A stretch of DNA of 64,000 nt. Source: Frankia alni ACN14a (GTDB taxonomy: Bacteria; Actinomycetota; Actinomycetes; Frankiales; Frankiaceae). The notes under the pieces were generated by a model. It was not told the origin of the DNA. It worked only from the letters and a program-made list of their open reading frames with translations, and ran no database searches. The stretch is taken from positions 4,396,962 to 4,460,961 of the forward strand of contig NC_008278.1 in the NCBI RefSeq assembly GCF_000058485.1, given 5' to 3'. Below are positions 49,799-58,472 of the stretch, one piece after another (positions within the stretch are counted from its first letter, which is position 1; each line of letters starts with the position of its first letter). Position numbers and translations under genes: made by a program.

Positions 49799-50758
49799 AT
49801 GGACGATGACCCTGACCGCTTCACCCCCGCCGACGACGGCCTGCACACCGCGTCGGAGGACTACTACGAGACCGAGACGTTCTGGTTCTCGTTCTTCGTG
49901 CCGGACCGGGCGCTCGGAGCCTGGCTCTACGCGTCGGTCAAGCACAACGCCGGCGGAACGGCGGGCGGCTGCTGGATCTGGGACGCCACCGGCAGCGCGC
50001 CGTGGGACATTCCCTTCTACGAGCAGTTCGCGCACCTCAAGGCGCCAAGCCAGCCGTCGCCGGGCCGCCTGACGTTTCCGACCGGGATGACGGTCCAGGT
50101 GCGCGAGCCCGCCACGTCCTACCGCCTCGGCTACGACGACCGCCGCCGCTGCCGGGTCGACCTGCGCTTCGACGCGCTGGAACCGCCGGTGCCGCTGCGC
50201 CGGGGGGCGCCGCCGTATCCGAAGGCCTCGCACTACGACCAGACCGGGCACGTCACCGGCCATCTGCTGCTCGACGGTGAGCGGGTCGAGATCGACTGTC
50301 ACGCCATGCGGGACCGCTCCTGGGGGCCCCGGGCCGAGCGCGGCTACCGGCGGGTCGGCTACACCTGGGCAGCCTCCCCCGGGCTGAGCCTGCTCACCTA
50401 CACCTCGCCGCAGGCGCATCAGGGCGGCACGGTCCCGGAGCGCGTGCACTCCGGCTACGTCCGCCGCGACGGCACGCTCGCCCGGATCGTCGAGGGGCGG
50501 CGCGCCGTGCACCGCGATCCGGCGCACGGCTGGATCACCGGCGTCGACCTCGAGGTCGTCGACGAGCACGGCCGCGCCACCGTCGGCCGGGCCGAGGGCA
50601 CGAGCCGGATGATCCTTCCCGGCGGGACCTCGGTCTGCATCAACACCGCGCTGCGGTGGACGGTCGACGGCCGCACCCTGCACGGCGAGGACCAGGACGT
50701 CTGGCCGATCGACGAGTGGCGGCTGCACCGCCGCGGGAGCGTCGCATGGGCGGCCTGA
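49799..50758 (+). CDS. CrtC/AttH-like (DUF7064/7065-type) protein of unknown function
   Basis: A 319-residue protein with the pattern of the lipocalin-like hydroxyneurosporene-dehydratase (CrtC/AttH) fold: YETETFWFSFFVPD, GCWIWDATGSAPWDIPFYEQF, YRLGYDD, HYDQTGHVTGHLLLDGERVEIDCHAMRDRSWGPR in segments. The DRSWG motif is a hallmark of this group. No catalytic role is established. GGGAG precedes ATG at 49799 and the stop overlaps the phosphotransferase gene by 13 bp. In actinobacteria such proteins often stand beside APH-type and P450 genes in lipid or terpenoid catabolic loci. Confidence 0.7.
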   Translation: MDDDPDRFTPADDGLHTASEDYYETETFWFSFFVPDRALGAWLYASVKHNAGGTAGGCWIWDATGSAPWDIPFYEQFAHLKAPSQPSPGRLTFPTGMTVQVREPATSYRLGYDDRRRCRVDLRFDALEPPVPLRRGAPPYPKASHYDQTGHVTGHLLLDGERVEIDCHAMRDRSWGPRAERGYRRVGYTWAASPGLSLLTYTSPQAHQGGTVPERVHSGYVRRDGTLARIVEGRRAVHRDPAHGWITGVDLEVVDEHGRATVGRAEGTSRMILPGGTSVCINTALRWTVDGRTLHGEDQDVWPIDEWRLHRRGSVAWAA

Positions 50759-52212
50759 CCCTGCCGGCCGCCATCCTGGAGTGGATCGAGAAGGCGGTCG
50801 GGCATCCCGTTCTGCGCGCGACGCGGATACCGGGCGGCGGCACCCGCCAGGGCTGGTTCATCGACCTCGACACCGGCAGGATCGGCGACACCGGCAGGAT
50901 CGGTGACACCGGCAGGATCGGCGACACCGGCGACACCGGCGGGAAGCTGTTCCTGCGGTACAGCCCGCAGCCGCTGCCCGCCCGCAGCGCCTTCCACCGG
51001 CTGGCCACCGAGGCCGAGGTGCTGCGGGCCCTGGGCAGCGCCGGCATCGCGGTTCCCGCCGTGTACGCGGTCCATCCGGTGGACGAGGCGGTCCTGCTCG
51101 AACGGGTGCCGGGCGATACCTGGTTCGCCCGCATCCGTGATCCCGACGAGCAGGTCCGGGTGGCACAGGACTTCATCAGAAGCCTGGCCAGGATCCATCG
51201 CCTCGACCCCGCCCGCCTGGACGTGCCCGCGCTCGGGCCGGTGCGGTCGGCCCGGGAGCATGCCCTGGAGCGCATCGCGCAGATCCGCCGGCGCGCCACC
51301 GCTCCGGACGGGTCGATCGACCCCCTGGTCCGCCTGTCGGCGGACTGGCTGGAAGCCCACGTGCCCGCCTACGACGGCCCCGTCGTGCTGGTCCAGGGTG
51401 ACACCGGGCCGGGGAACTTCCTGTACCGGGACGGCCGGGTCACGGCCGTCCTGGACTGGGAACTGTGCCATGTCGGGGATCCGATGGACGACATCGCCTG
51501 GCTGTCCCTGCGGACCGTGCAGGACACCTTCACCCACCTGCCCGACCGCCTCGCCGAATACGAGAAGCTCTCCGGCCACGCGATCGACGTCGACCGCATC
51601 CTGTATTACCGGGTTTTCGCGGAGACCACGATGGCGACACTCGCTCCCGACGACGGCCCCCATACCCCGGCGAGGGACGGCACCCCGGCAGCGGACGACG
51701 ACCAGTCGGCTGCCGAGAAGGACGCCGGAAACCTCATGCTCTATCTCCAGCTCCACCGCCGGCTGTGGCTGGAGGCGTTGAACGCCGTCATGGGTCTCGG
51801 ACTCACCAGTCCGGTCATGCCGGAGCCGACGGAACCACGCGACTGGCAGCCCCTGTACGCCGACGTGCTGGCGATGCTGCGGACGATCACACCACGGGTC
51901 GACGACCCGCTGGCCTCCCAGTGGCTGAAGGGAACAGCACGGATCGTCCGGCACCTGCGGGAGCTGGACGCCTGCGGCCGGGAACGCGACGAGCTGGAGC
52001 GCTCCGACCTCGCCCGGCTTCTCGGACATCCGCCGGCGTCGCTGCCGGCGGGGCGGGACGCGCTCGCCGCGGCGCACGCCGCCCGGCGGGTCAGCGACGA
52101 GGATGTCACGCGCTACCTGTGGAACCGGGTGATGCGGGACGACCACGTGATGCGCCACGCGTCCGGTGCCCTGCACCGTCGCACCTGGCCGCCGCTGACC
52201 GACGCGTCCTGA
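50746..52212 (+). CDS. Aminoglycoside-phosphotransferase-fold (APH) kinase-like protein
   Basis: A 488-residue APH-family protein. The catalytic loop reads VQGDTGPGNFLY (usual HGDxxxxN with Gln for His) and the DFG-equivalent is VLDWELCHVGDPMDDIAW. A DTGRIG hexapeptide array sits between strands of the N-lobe, and the C-terminal 130 residues are an extra helical region. Such proteins beside P450s commonly act on small hydroxylated metabolites rather than antibiotics. ATG at 50746 follows GGGAG. Confidence 0.85.
   Translation: MGGLTLPAAILEWIEKAVGHPVLRATRIPGGGTRQGWFIDLDTGRIGDTGRIGDTGRIGDTGDTGGKLFLRYSPQPLPARSAFHRLATEAEVLRALGSAGIAVPAVYAVHPVDEAVLLERVPGDTWFARIRDPDEQVRVAQDFIRSLARIHRLDPARLDVPALGPVRSAREHALERIAQIRRRATAPDGSIDPLVRLSADWLEAHVPAYDGPVVLVQGDTGPGNFLYRDGRVTAVLDWELCHVGDPMDDIAWLSLRTVQDTFTHLPDRLAEYEKLSGHAIDVDRILYYRVFAETTMATLAPDDGPHTPARDGTPAADDDQSAAEKDAGNLMLYLQLHRRLWLEALNAVMGLGLTSPVMPEPTEPRDWQPLYADVLAMLRTITPRVDDPLASQWLKGTARIVRHLRELDACGRERDELERSDLARLLGHPPASLPAGRDALAAAHAARRVSDEDVTRYLWNRVMRDDHVMRHASGALHRRTWPPLTDAS
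50869..50922 (+). repeat. 18-bp tandem repeat, three units, in the APH-like gene
   Basis: Three 18-bp units encode DTGRIG, followed by two 9-bp DTG units. They lie in an N-lobe loop just before the strand that carries KLFLRY. Confidence 0.9.
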
Positions 52213-52241
52213 GCACGCCCCTCGACCACCACGGAGTGATC

Positions 52242-53510
52242 ATGACCGACGCCGACGCCGACACCAGTACCGGTACCGAGACCAGTACCGAGACCAGTAC
52301 CGCGACCGAGGGCGGACCCGACGCCCACGCCTGCCCGGTCGTGGACTACGTCACCGGACCGCCACCCGCCCCGGCGTTGTCCCTGTTCCAGCGCATGGAC
52401 GACCACCAGGCCGCCGGCCGCCCGGCCGTCCGGACCGGCGAGGCGGGCGGGTACTGGATCTTCACGGACCATGACGTGATCCTCGAAGGGCTCCAGCAGC
52501 CCGACCTCTGGTCGAGCTCGGTGATCGTCCCCACGGAGTCGGATCCGCCCTACCGATGGATCCCGATCATGCTCGACCCGCCGGAACACACGAAATGGCG
52601 CCACCTGCTCGGCTCGTACTTCTCGCCCGGCCGGACAAAGGCGATGAAGGCCGGCCAGCACCGGCTCGCCGTCGAGCTCATCGAGGGCCTGCGCGACCAG
52701 GGCGAGTGCGACTTCGTGCGCGACTTCGCGCAGGTGTTCCCCAGCACGATCTTTCTGGAGATCATGGGAATGCCGAGGGAACAGCTCGGCGAGTTCCTGC
52801 GGTGGGAGCACATGATCCTGCACCAGAACAACGACAGCGATCCCGACGGCTCGGTGCGGCTCGCGGGCATGCAGGCCGTCCAGACCTATTTCGCCGGCCT
52901 CGTCGCGCAGCGGCGGGCGAACCCCGATCCCCACGCCCAGGACGTCGTCAGCGCCGCGATCTCCTGGGAGATCGACGGGGAGCCGGTCAGCGACGCGGAC
53001 GTGCTCAACTGCCTGCTGCTGCTGTTCATGGCCGGCCTCGACACCGTCGCCGGCCAGTCGTCCTACGCCCTGCTGCACCTGGCCACGCACCCGGCCGACC
53101 GGGCTCGGATCGTCGCCGAGCCCGCGCTGATCCCCCACGCCGTGGAGGAGCTGCTGCGGGCCTATCCGATCGTGCAGACGGCCCGCAAGGCCACCCGGGA
53201 CGCGCAGTTCCACGGCTGCCCGATCAGGAAGGGCGACATGGCGGCGTTCCCGCTCTCCGCGGCCGGCCGGGACGAGCAGGCCTATCCCGACGCCCGGCGG
53301 GTCGATCTCGATCGCCCGACGACCCGTCATCTCTCCTTCGGTGGCGGCCCCCACCGCTGCCTCGGTTCCCACCTTGCCCGCCAGGAACTCGCCGTGCTTT
53401 TACAGGAATGGCACCGGCTCATTCCCGACTACGAGCTGGCCGAGCTTCCCCTCGAACACGGCGGCGGGGTGTGGGGCCTGGAGTCCCTGCCCCTGCGGTG
53501 GGCCGTCTGA
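52242..53510 (+). CDS. Cytochrome P450 of the accessory oxidation cassette
   Basis: A 422-residue P450: I-helix FMAGLDTVAGQ, K-helix EELLRA, haem loop FGGGPHRCLG with the thiolate near Cys373. An N-terminal Asp/Thr/Glu-rich tandem stretch (residues 2-24) precedes the conserved start at CPVVDYV. It belongs to a different subgroup from the two cluster P450s, closer in pattern to enzymes acting on terpenoid or steroid substrates. It lies 29 bp after the APH-like gene and 41 bp before the aldehyde dehydrogenase. Confidence 0.92.
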   Translation: MTDADADTSTGTETSTETSTATEGGPDAHACPVVDYVTGPPPAPALSLFQRMDDHQAAGRPAVRTGEAGGYWIFTDHDVILEGLQQPDLWSSSVIVPTESDPPYRWIPIMLDPPEHTKWRHLLGSYFSPGRTKAMKAGQHRLAVELIEGLRDQGECDFVRDFAQVFPSTIFLEIMGMPREQLGEFLRWEHMILHQNNDSDPDGSVRLAGMQAVQTYFAGLVAQRRANPDPHAQDVVSAAISWEIDGEPVSDADVLNCLLLLFMAGLDTVAGQSSYALLHLATHPADRARIVAEPALIPHAVEELLRAYPIVQTARKATRDAQFHGCPIRKGDMAAFPLSAAGRDEQAYPDARRVDLDRPTTRHLSFGGGPHRCLGSHLARQELAVLLQEWHRLIPDYELAELPLEHGGGVWGLESLPLRWAV

Positions 53511-53551
53511 CGCCGCCCGCAGGCGGCACCGATCTTTCGAAAGGGGCAGTG

Positions 53552-55021
53552 ATGGCCACCGATCTCTCCTACCGGCTCTACATCGACGGGACGTGGTCCG
53601 ACGGTGCGAGTGCGACGCAGCTGGAGGTGCTGAACCCGGCGACCGAGGAGGTCATCGGGCGGGTGCCACAGGCGACCCGCGCCGACGTGGCCCGGGCCGT
53701 CGAGGCGGCCCGGCGGGCCTTCGACGACGGGCCCTGGCCGCGGCTGACACCGGCGGAACGCGCCCGGGTCCTGCTGCGCATGGCGTCGGTCATGGAACGC
53801 CGGCTGGCCGAGATCGTCGAGCTGAACATCGTCGAGGCGGGGTCGGTCCGCTGGCTCGCCGAATCCGTCCAGGTGGGCATCCCGATCGCGCACCTGCGCG
53901 ACATGGCCGAGCGGGTGATGCCGTCGTTCGCCTGGGAGAAGCCGCTGCTGCCGTTCGTCGGCGCCGGCATCGGCCAGGGCGTGCTGCGCCGCGAGCCCTT
54001 CGGCGTCGTCGGGCTCATCTCCGCCTACAACTTCCCCTTCTTCCTCAGCATGATGAAGCTCGCGCCCGCCCTCGCCGCCGGGTGCACCGTCGTGCTGAAG
54101 CCCGCGCCCACGACGCCGCTGGAGTCCTTCCTCATCGCCGAGATTGCCGAGGAGGCCGGGCTTCCTCCCGGCGTGCTCAACGTCGTCACCGGCGACGTCG
54201 AGGCTGGTCAGGAGCTGACCACCAACCCGATGGTCGACCTCGTCAGCTTCACCGGCTCGGACGGCGTCGGCCGGCTGGTCTACAGCCAGGCCGCGCCGAC
54301 CCTGAAGAAGGTGGTGCTGGAGCTCGGCGGCAAGTCGGCGAACGTCATCTGCGACGACGCCGACCTCGACCTCGCGCTCGCCGACGTGCTGGCCGGCATC
54401 ACCCTGCACGCCGGGCAGGGCTGCTCCCTGCTCACCCGCACCCTCGTGCACCGGTCCCGGCACGACGAACTCGTCGAGAAGGTCAGCGCCGCGCTGGCCC
54501 AGGTCAGGGTCGGCAACCCCGCCGACGCCGACACCGCCATGGGCCCGCTCATCAGCGAGGCGCAGCGGGCCAAGGTGGAGGAACTGATCCGCACCGGGGA
54601 GAAGGAGGGCGCCCGGATCGCCTTCGGCGGTGGTCGCCCGGCCGGGCTCGACCGGGGGTACTTCGTCGAGCCGACGCTGTTCACCGGGGTCGACAACGCC
54701 ATGACCATCGCGCGCACGGAGTTCTTCGGCCCCGTCGGGGTGATCATCCCGTTCGACGACGACGCCCACGCCGTCCGGATCGCCAACGACAGCCCCTACG
54801 GGCTCGCCGCCGCCTGGGCGAAGGATCCGATCCGCGCCTACGACCTCGCCAAGCAGCTCCGCGCCGGGTACGTCACGATCAACGGTGGCGGCGGTGGCCT
54901 CAGCCCGCACGCCGCCTTCGGCGGCTACAAGCAGAGCGGACTGGGCCGCGAATGGGGCGAACACGGGCTCGACGAGTTCCTCCAGACGAAGTCGGTCGTC
55001 TGGGGCGTGGGGCGCGGCTGA
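53552..55021 (+). CDS. NAD(P)-dependent aldehyde dehydrogenase
   Basis: A 489-residue ALDH superfamily enzyme: PWNF-equivalent segment AYNFPFFLS, FTGSDGVGRLV for cofactor binding, catalytic Glu in LELGGKSANV (about 257), nucleophile Cys291 in GQGCSLLT, and EFFGPVGVIIPF. It probably oxidises an aldehyde made by the P450 to the acid. GAAAGGGG precedes ATG at 53552, and the AveC-like gene starts 13 bp after its stop. Confidence 0.94.
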   Translation: MATDLSYRLYIDGTWSDGASATQLEVLNPATEEVIGRVPQATRADVARAVEAARRAFDDGPWPRLTPAERARVLLRMASVMERRLAEIVELNIVEAGSVRWLAESVQVGIPIAHLRDMAERVMPSFAWEKPLLPFVGAGIGQGVLRREPFGVVGLISAYNFPFFLSMMKLAPALAAGCTVVLKPAPTTPLESFLIAEIAEEAGLPPGVLNVVTGDVEAGQELTTNPMVDLVSFTGSDGVGRLVYSQAAPTLKKVVLELGGKSANVICDDADLDLALADVLAGITLHAGQGCSLLTRTLVHRSRHDELVEKVSAALAQVRVGNPADADTAMGPLISEAQRAKVEELIRTGEKEGARIAFGGGRPAGLDRGYFVEPTLFTGVDNAMTIARTEFFGPVGVIIPFDDDAHAVRIANDSPYGLAAAWAKDPIRAYDLAKQLRAGYVTINGGGGGLSPHAAFGGYKQSGLGREWGEHGLDEFLQTKSVVWGVGRG

Positions 55022-55034
55022 GAGGAAGAGCATC

Positions 55035-55991
55035 ATGGCTGCCGCCGGACCGCCGGTACCGCCGGCGTTGGTCGACCCCAGCGGAGCGTGGTTCTTCAAC
55101 TGGGTCATTCCGCTCCTCGGCGGACTGATCATCGCCCTGGCCGTCGCCGACACCATCCGGCGGCGACGGCTGACGTGGGGTTTCCTGTTCCTGACGAACA
55201 GCATGCTGGTCTACTGGATGGAGACCGTCGGCGACTGGGGTCAGCAGCTCGTCTACAGCCCCGCCTTCGCCCAGCATCATCTGCTCGACTGGCTGCCGGT
55301 CAAGACGCCACACGATCCGTTGTTCATGCCCTTCGCCTACGCCTGCTACTGGACGGTGCATGCCTTCGTCGTGCTGCGCATCGGCCAGTTCCTCGTGCGG
55401 CGTTTCGGGTGGAGCCTGCTGCGGGCCATCGCCGTACTCGCGATACCGGTGAACTACACGTGGGACTTCCTCGTCGAAAGCCTCGCCGCCGCGATGGGAT
55501 GGTGGGTCTACGACCCGGGGTTCGGTCCCCACATCGAGTTCGGCAACGGCGGAAGGTTCACCGTGCTGTGGACGATCGGGCTGATGTCGTTCTGGCCGAA
55601 CCTGATCGCGTACTGGGCCGGCAAACCGCCCGTCCACACGCTCAACTACTTCGAACGCTTCTTCGGGCTGGAACGCTTCACCACCCCACGACGTGGCGAA
55701 CCCGAAACGCCGCCCGCCGACCTCGGCACACCGTGGACGGCGGGCGGCCCGGGGGACGCTGCCGTGCTTGTCCGGCCACCCCGGCAGCTCGCCGATCGGC
55801 GGCGGCTCGACCGCCGGCAGGAACACGACGCCCGGCTCGACTTCGACGTCACCCTACCGAGGTGGAAGTTCGAACTCGCCCGCTTCGGCGCCTGGTTCGT
55901 GGTCTTCCAGGTCACCTTCTTCGTCATGCTCGTCCTGCCGCTGGTCGCGATGCGCGCGCTCACCGGCCACGACAGCGTCTACGTTCCCTAG
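55035..55991 (+). CDS. Multi-pass membrane protein, AveC-family-like
   Basis: A 318-residue integral membrane protein with about seven hydrophobic segments (about 20-40, 48-68, 98-118, 133-153, 172-192 and 285-308 are clearest) and conserved polar/aromatic blocks YWMETVGDWGQQ, YACYWTVHA and NYTWDFLVES. The layout resembles the spirocyclase AveC family of actinobacteria; the avermectin founder forms a spiroketal, but most relatives are uncharacterised. GAGGAAGAG precedes ATG at 55035. It is the last large gene of the cassette. Assignment is by pattern only. Confidence 0.6.
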   Translation: MAAAGPPVPPALVDPSGAWFFNWVIPLLGGLIIALAVADTIRRRRLTWGFLFLTNSMLVYWMETVGDWGQQLVYSPAFAQHHLLDWLPVKTPHDPLFMPFAYACYWTVHAFVVLRIGQFLVRRFGWSLLRAIAVLAIPVNYTWDFLVESLAAAMGWWVYDPGFGPHIEFGNGGRFTVLWTIGLMSFWPNLIAYWAGKPPVHTLNYFERFFGLERFTTPRRGEPETPPADLGTPWTAGGPGDAAVLVRPPRQLADRRRLDRRQEHDARLDFDVTLPRWKFELARFGAWFVVFQVTFFVMLVLPLVAMRALTGHDSVYVP

Positions 55992-56041
55992 CCGTCAACG
56001 TTCCCCAGCCGTCAACGTCCCCCAGCCTTCAACGTCCCCCA
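55991..56041. repeat. Three 17-bp direct repeats between the AveC-like gene and the small gene
   Basis: Units GCCGTCAACGTTCCCCA, GCCGTCAACGTCCCCCA and GCCTTCAACGTCCCCCA stand head to tail, beginning on the last base of the stop codon at 55991. The unit probably arose by duplication of the gene end. Confidence 0.85.
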
Positions 56042-56056
56042 GCCGCGGAGGAATGC

Positions 56057-56215
56057 ATGAACACGGGCACGCCCGACGACGATCCGCGCGGGCTCCGGGC
56101 GAGAATGCTGCCACCCGCGGACGGCGCGGCCCTGCGACGAGAGTCCGTGCTGGTCTTCGCCTGGTGCATGGGCCTGACGGCGGCGCTGTTCGTCCTGGTC
56201 TACCTGCTGACCTGA
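56057..56215 (+). CDS. Small single-pass membrane protein (52 aa)
   Basis: ATG at 56057 with GGAGG at 8 bases gives 52 residues: a polar head and one C-terminal transmembrane helix (about 31-51). It continues the cassette strand 65 bp after the AveC-like gene. Its last 16 bp overlap the 3' end of the opposite-strand membrane gene. No family is recognised; it could be a small partner of the P450 or AveC-like protein. Confidence 0.6.
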   Translation: MNTGTPDDDPRGLRARMLPPADGAALRRESVLVFAWCMGLTAALFVLVYLLT

Positions 56216-56721
56216 GCGGGGCCGGAACGTCGACTCACCGCGGCCACGGCGGCCGGGGCGGCCACGGCGGCGAGGACCACCAGCACCCCGATCTCGACGG
56301 CCACGCTGATCGCGGCGTCCGGGGAGGGCGTGAAGCCGCGTTCCTCGAACCCGGCGACGCCGGTCGTCCGGGACAGCACGAAGCCGACCAGCGCGCCCCC
56401 GGACAGGCCCGCGGCCAGGATCGACAGCAGGACCGACCCGGGCAGCGCCACGCTGACCACGAGCAGGAACGCGACGGCGAACGAACCCGCGGCCTGGACG
56501 AGGAACGCCGGGCCGATGGTGTGGATGTGGCGGTACCCGTGGTCGGCGTACAGGTCGTAGTGGATGTAGCCGCTCCAGGCCAGCAGCGTGGCCACGACGA
56601 CCTTCGCCGCCGCCCGGGCGATCCGCGCCTGCCCGGCCGAGGCCCAGCCCGGCGCGCCGGGCCCGCGCGGCGCCGCGAGCGTCTCCGTCTCCGGCTGCGT
56701 CTGCGCCCCCGTCTCGCTCAT
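56200..56721 (-). CDS. Hypothetical integral membrane protein
   Basis: A 173-residue protein with about four membrane segments (about 37-52, 71-91, 98-120, 142-163) after a Thr/Gln-rich head. No catalytic motif is recognised; YIHYDLYADHGYRHIHTIGP contains several His that could bind metal. ATG at 56721 overlaps the phosphoesterase stop (ATGA). Third gene of the cupredoxin operon. Confidence 0.8.
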   Translation of the reverse strand: MSETGAQTQPETETLAAPRGPGAPGWASAGQARIARAAAKVVVATLLAWSGYIHYDLYADHGYRHIHTIGPAFLVQAAGSFAVAFLLVVSVALPGSVLLSILAAGLSGGALVGFVLSRTTGVAGFEERGFTPSPDAAISVAVEIGVLVVLAAVAAPAAVAAVSRRSGPAQVSR

Positions 56722-57743
56722 GCGAGAACACTGTCCTTGATCGCCAGGGCGGTCCGGCCCTGGACGTGGCTGACCTCGCGGATGCCGAGCGCGGCCTGGA
56801 GCCGGCCGGCGGGCAGGGTCTGCGGCGTCGGTGCCGGACCGACCCCGGGCCGGGGCAGGGGGTAGGCGGTCGTCGTGGCGCTGTGGAAGGTCACCGTGCC
56901 CTCGGTCTTCGTGAACAGCTGGTGGACGTGGCCGTTGAGGCAGGTCACCGAGGAGAACCGCCGCAGGTGGCTCAGGGCCTGCGCGGCGTCGTCCGTGCCC
57001 CAGCCCCACGCCGGATACATGGCGAACAGCGGGATGTGGGAGAAGACGATGATCGGCGTGTCGCTGGACAGGCCGGCGACGTCGGTGCGCACGAAGTCGA
57101 GCTGGGCCGGGCCGAGGTGGCCGAGCCGCTCCAGGCTCAGGGTGTTGACCAGCGCGATGACGTGGACGCCCTTGAGGTCGAAGCTGTACCAGCCGTCCCC
57201 GGCGGAGCCGGCGCCGAAGGTCGCGAGGTAGCCCCGGCCGTGGTCGCCGACCGCGTCGTGCTCCCCGGGCACGGTGTGCACACTGCCGGCGCGCACGCCC
57301 CCGAGCATCTGCTTGACCTGGTCGAACTGGGCGGCGGTGGACAGGTGGGTGAGATCGCCGGTGTGCATGACGAAGTCCGGCCGGTACGGCAGCGCGTTGA
57401 CCTGGTCGATCGCCCGGGAGAACGACCCGGTGACGTCGGGGTTCGCCGTTCCGGTGAAGCCCAGATGACTGTCGCTGAGCTGGACGAACCGCAGCGTGGC
57501 GGTGTCGTCGGCCGCCGCGGCGCTCGGCGTCGTCCCACCGACGACCGAGCTGATCACCTCGCCGCCGACGACGCTGAGCGCCACCGCCGCCCCGAACCAC
57601 GCGCCGTGGCGGGCCAGCTGCCGTCGGCTCATGCCACCCGGTCGGTCCGCCTCGCCGGGCCGGGCATCGCCGGGCCGCGCATCGCCGGGCCGGGCATCGC
57701 CGGGCCGGGCATCGCCGGGGCCACGCTCGTCGCCGGCGCTCAC
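56718..57743 (-). CDS. Tat-exported metallophosphoesterase (calcineurin-like)
   Basis: A 341-residue protein. A twin-arginine signal (SRRQLARHG plus hydrophobic core) begins near residue 39, behind an RPGDA repeat. The two-metal site is visible as SDSHLG, HTGDLTH, GEHD (usual GNHD), FSHIPL and GHVH. It acts outside the membrane on an unknown phosphoester. GTG at 57743 overlaps the cupredoxin stop by 4 bp; a start at the later Met before SRRQ would give a normal Tat leader and is possible. Confidence 0.88.
   Translation of the reverse strand: MSAGDERGPGDARPGDARPGDARPGDARPGEADRPGGMSRRQLARHGAWFGAAVALSVVGGEVISSVVGGTTPSAAAADDTATLRFVQLSDSHLGFTGTANPDVTGSFSRAIDQVNALPYRPDFVMHTGDLTHLSTAAQFDQVKQMLGGVRAGSVHTVPGEHDAVGDHGRGYLATFGAGSAGDGWYSFDLKGVHVIALVNTLSLERLGHLGPAQLDFVRTDVAGLSSDTPIIVFSHIPLFAMYPAWGWGTDDAAQALSHLRRFSSVTCLNGHVHQLFTKTEGTVTFHSATTTAYPLPRPGVGPAPTPQTLPAGRLQAALGIREVSHVQGRTALAIKDSVLA
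57655..57716 (-). repeat. 15-bp tandem repeats at the phosphoesterase N-terminus
   Basis: Four near-identical 15-bp units encode RPGDA pentapeptides just before the Tat signal. Confidence 0.8.
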
Positions 57744-58291
57744 GGGGTCACCACCACGGTGCCGACCATGAAGGGGTGGATGGTGCACAGGTAGGCGTAC
57801 TGGCCCGCCTTGGTGAACGTGTACTGGTAGGTCGCCCCCTGGTCGAGGGTCGGTGAGTCCGGGCCCGGCCCGCTTTTCGCGGTCACCGTGTGCGGCTCGG
57901 AATCCTGGTTCGTCCAGGTGACCGTCGTGCCGACCTTCACCGTGACGGTCGCCGGCGAGAAGGCGAAGTTCTGAATGGCCACCCTGGCCGTCGACACCGG
58001 CTTTCCGTCCGCCGCCGCACCACCGCCACCCGCCGCGCCCGCCGAAGCCGACGCCATCCCCGGCATCCCCGCCATGCCCGGCATCGGGGTCGGCGTCGTG
58101 CCACCGTTCGCCCCGGCCCCGGAGGCCCCGGCCCCTGAGGTCGCCGTTGCGCTCGGAGCGTATGCAGGCGCCGCGGCCTGCGAGGTCCCGTCCGACCCGC
58201 CGCCGCAGGCCGCAAGACCGGGAATGGCCACCGCCAGAACGGCGACCGCGAACAGCCGCCGAGGTCGGCGTATCGCGAAAGAAGACCACAT
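57740..58291 (-). CDS. Cupredoxin-domain lipoprotein (plastocyanin/amicyanin-like)
   Basis: A 183-residue secreted lipoprotein: lipobox LAAC, a long Ala/Gly/Thr/Pro/Met linker (about 30-90), then a type I copper domain with ligands in EPHTV and YLCTIHPFM (His, Cys, His, Met). It is probably an extracytoplasmic electron carrier or copper binder. First of a three-gene operon with the Tat phosphoesterase and the membrane protein. ATG at 58291 is preceded by GAAAGG. Confidence 0.9.
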   Translation of the reverse strand: MWSSFAIRRPRRLFAVAVLAVAIPGLAACGGGSDGTSQAAAPAYAPSATATSGAGASGAGANGGTTPTPMPGMAGMPGMASASAGAAGGGGAAADGKPVSTARVAIQNFAFSPATVTVKVGTTVTWTNQDSEPHTVTAKSGPGPDSPTLDQGATYQYTFTKAGQYAYLCTIHPFMVGTVVVTP

Positions 58292-58472
58292 CGGATAACT
58301 GCCTTTCCGGCCCGTCATCCGGGCCAGTGCCAGGGGCCCACCCTGTTCGGCTCGTGGACCGCAACCGTCGTCGCGGTTGTCAATAGCCGGGGTGGTCACA
58401 CGGCCCGGGCGATCACCCGGTGGCAGTCGGTCGTCGGGGGGCGTGGCGCGCGGCTGACCCCGCCGCAACGGT

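Noticed and set aside
50746-52212. APH-like gene as an aminoglycoside resistance determinant
   Set aside because: The catalytic loop is QGD rather than HGD, the C-terminal region is much larger than in resistance enzymes, and the gene is locked into an oxidation cassette.
49799-55991. P450/AveC-like cassette as part of the spirotetronate cluster
   Set aside because: It is separated from the cluster by an M13 peptidase, CsbD-like gene, glycosyltransferase and LysR gene and lacks the shared operator or SARP-style repeats; reported instead as a separate unit.
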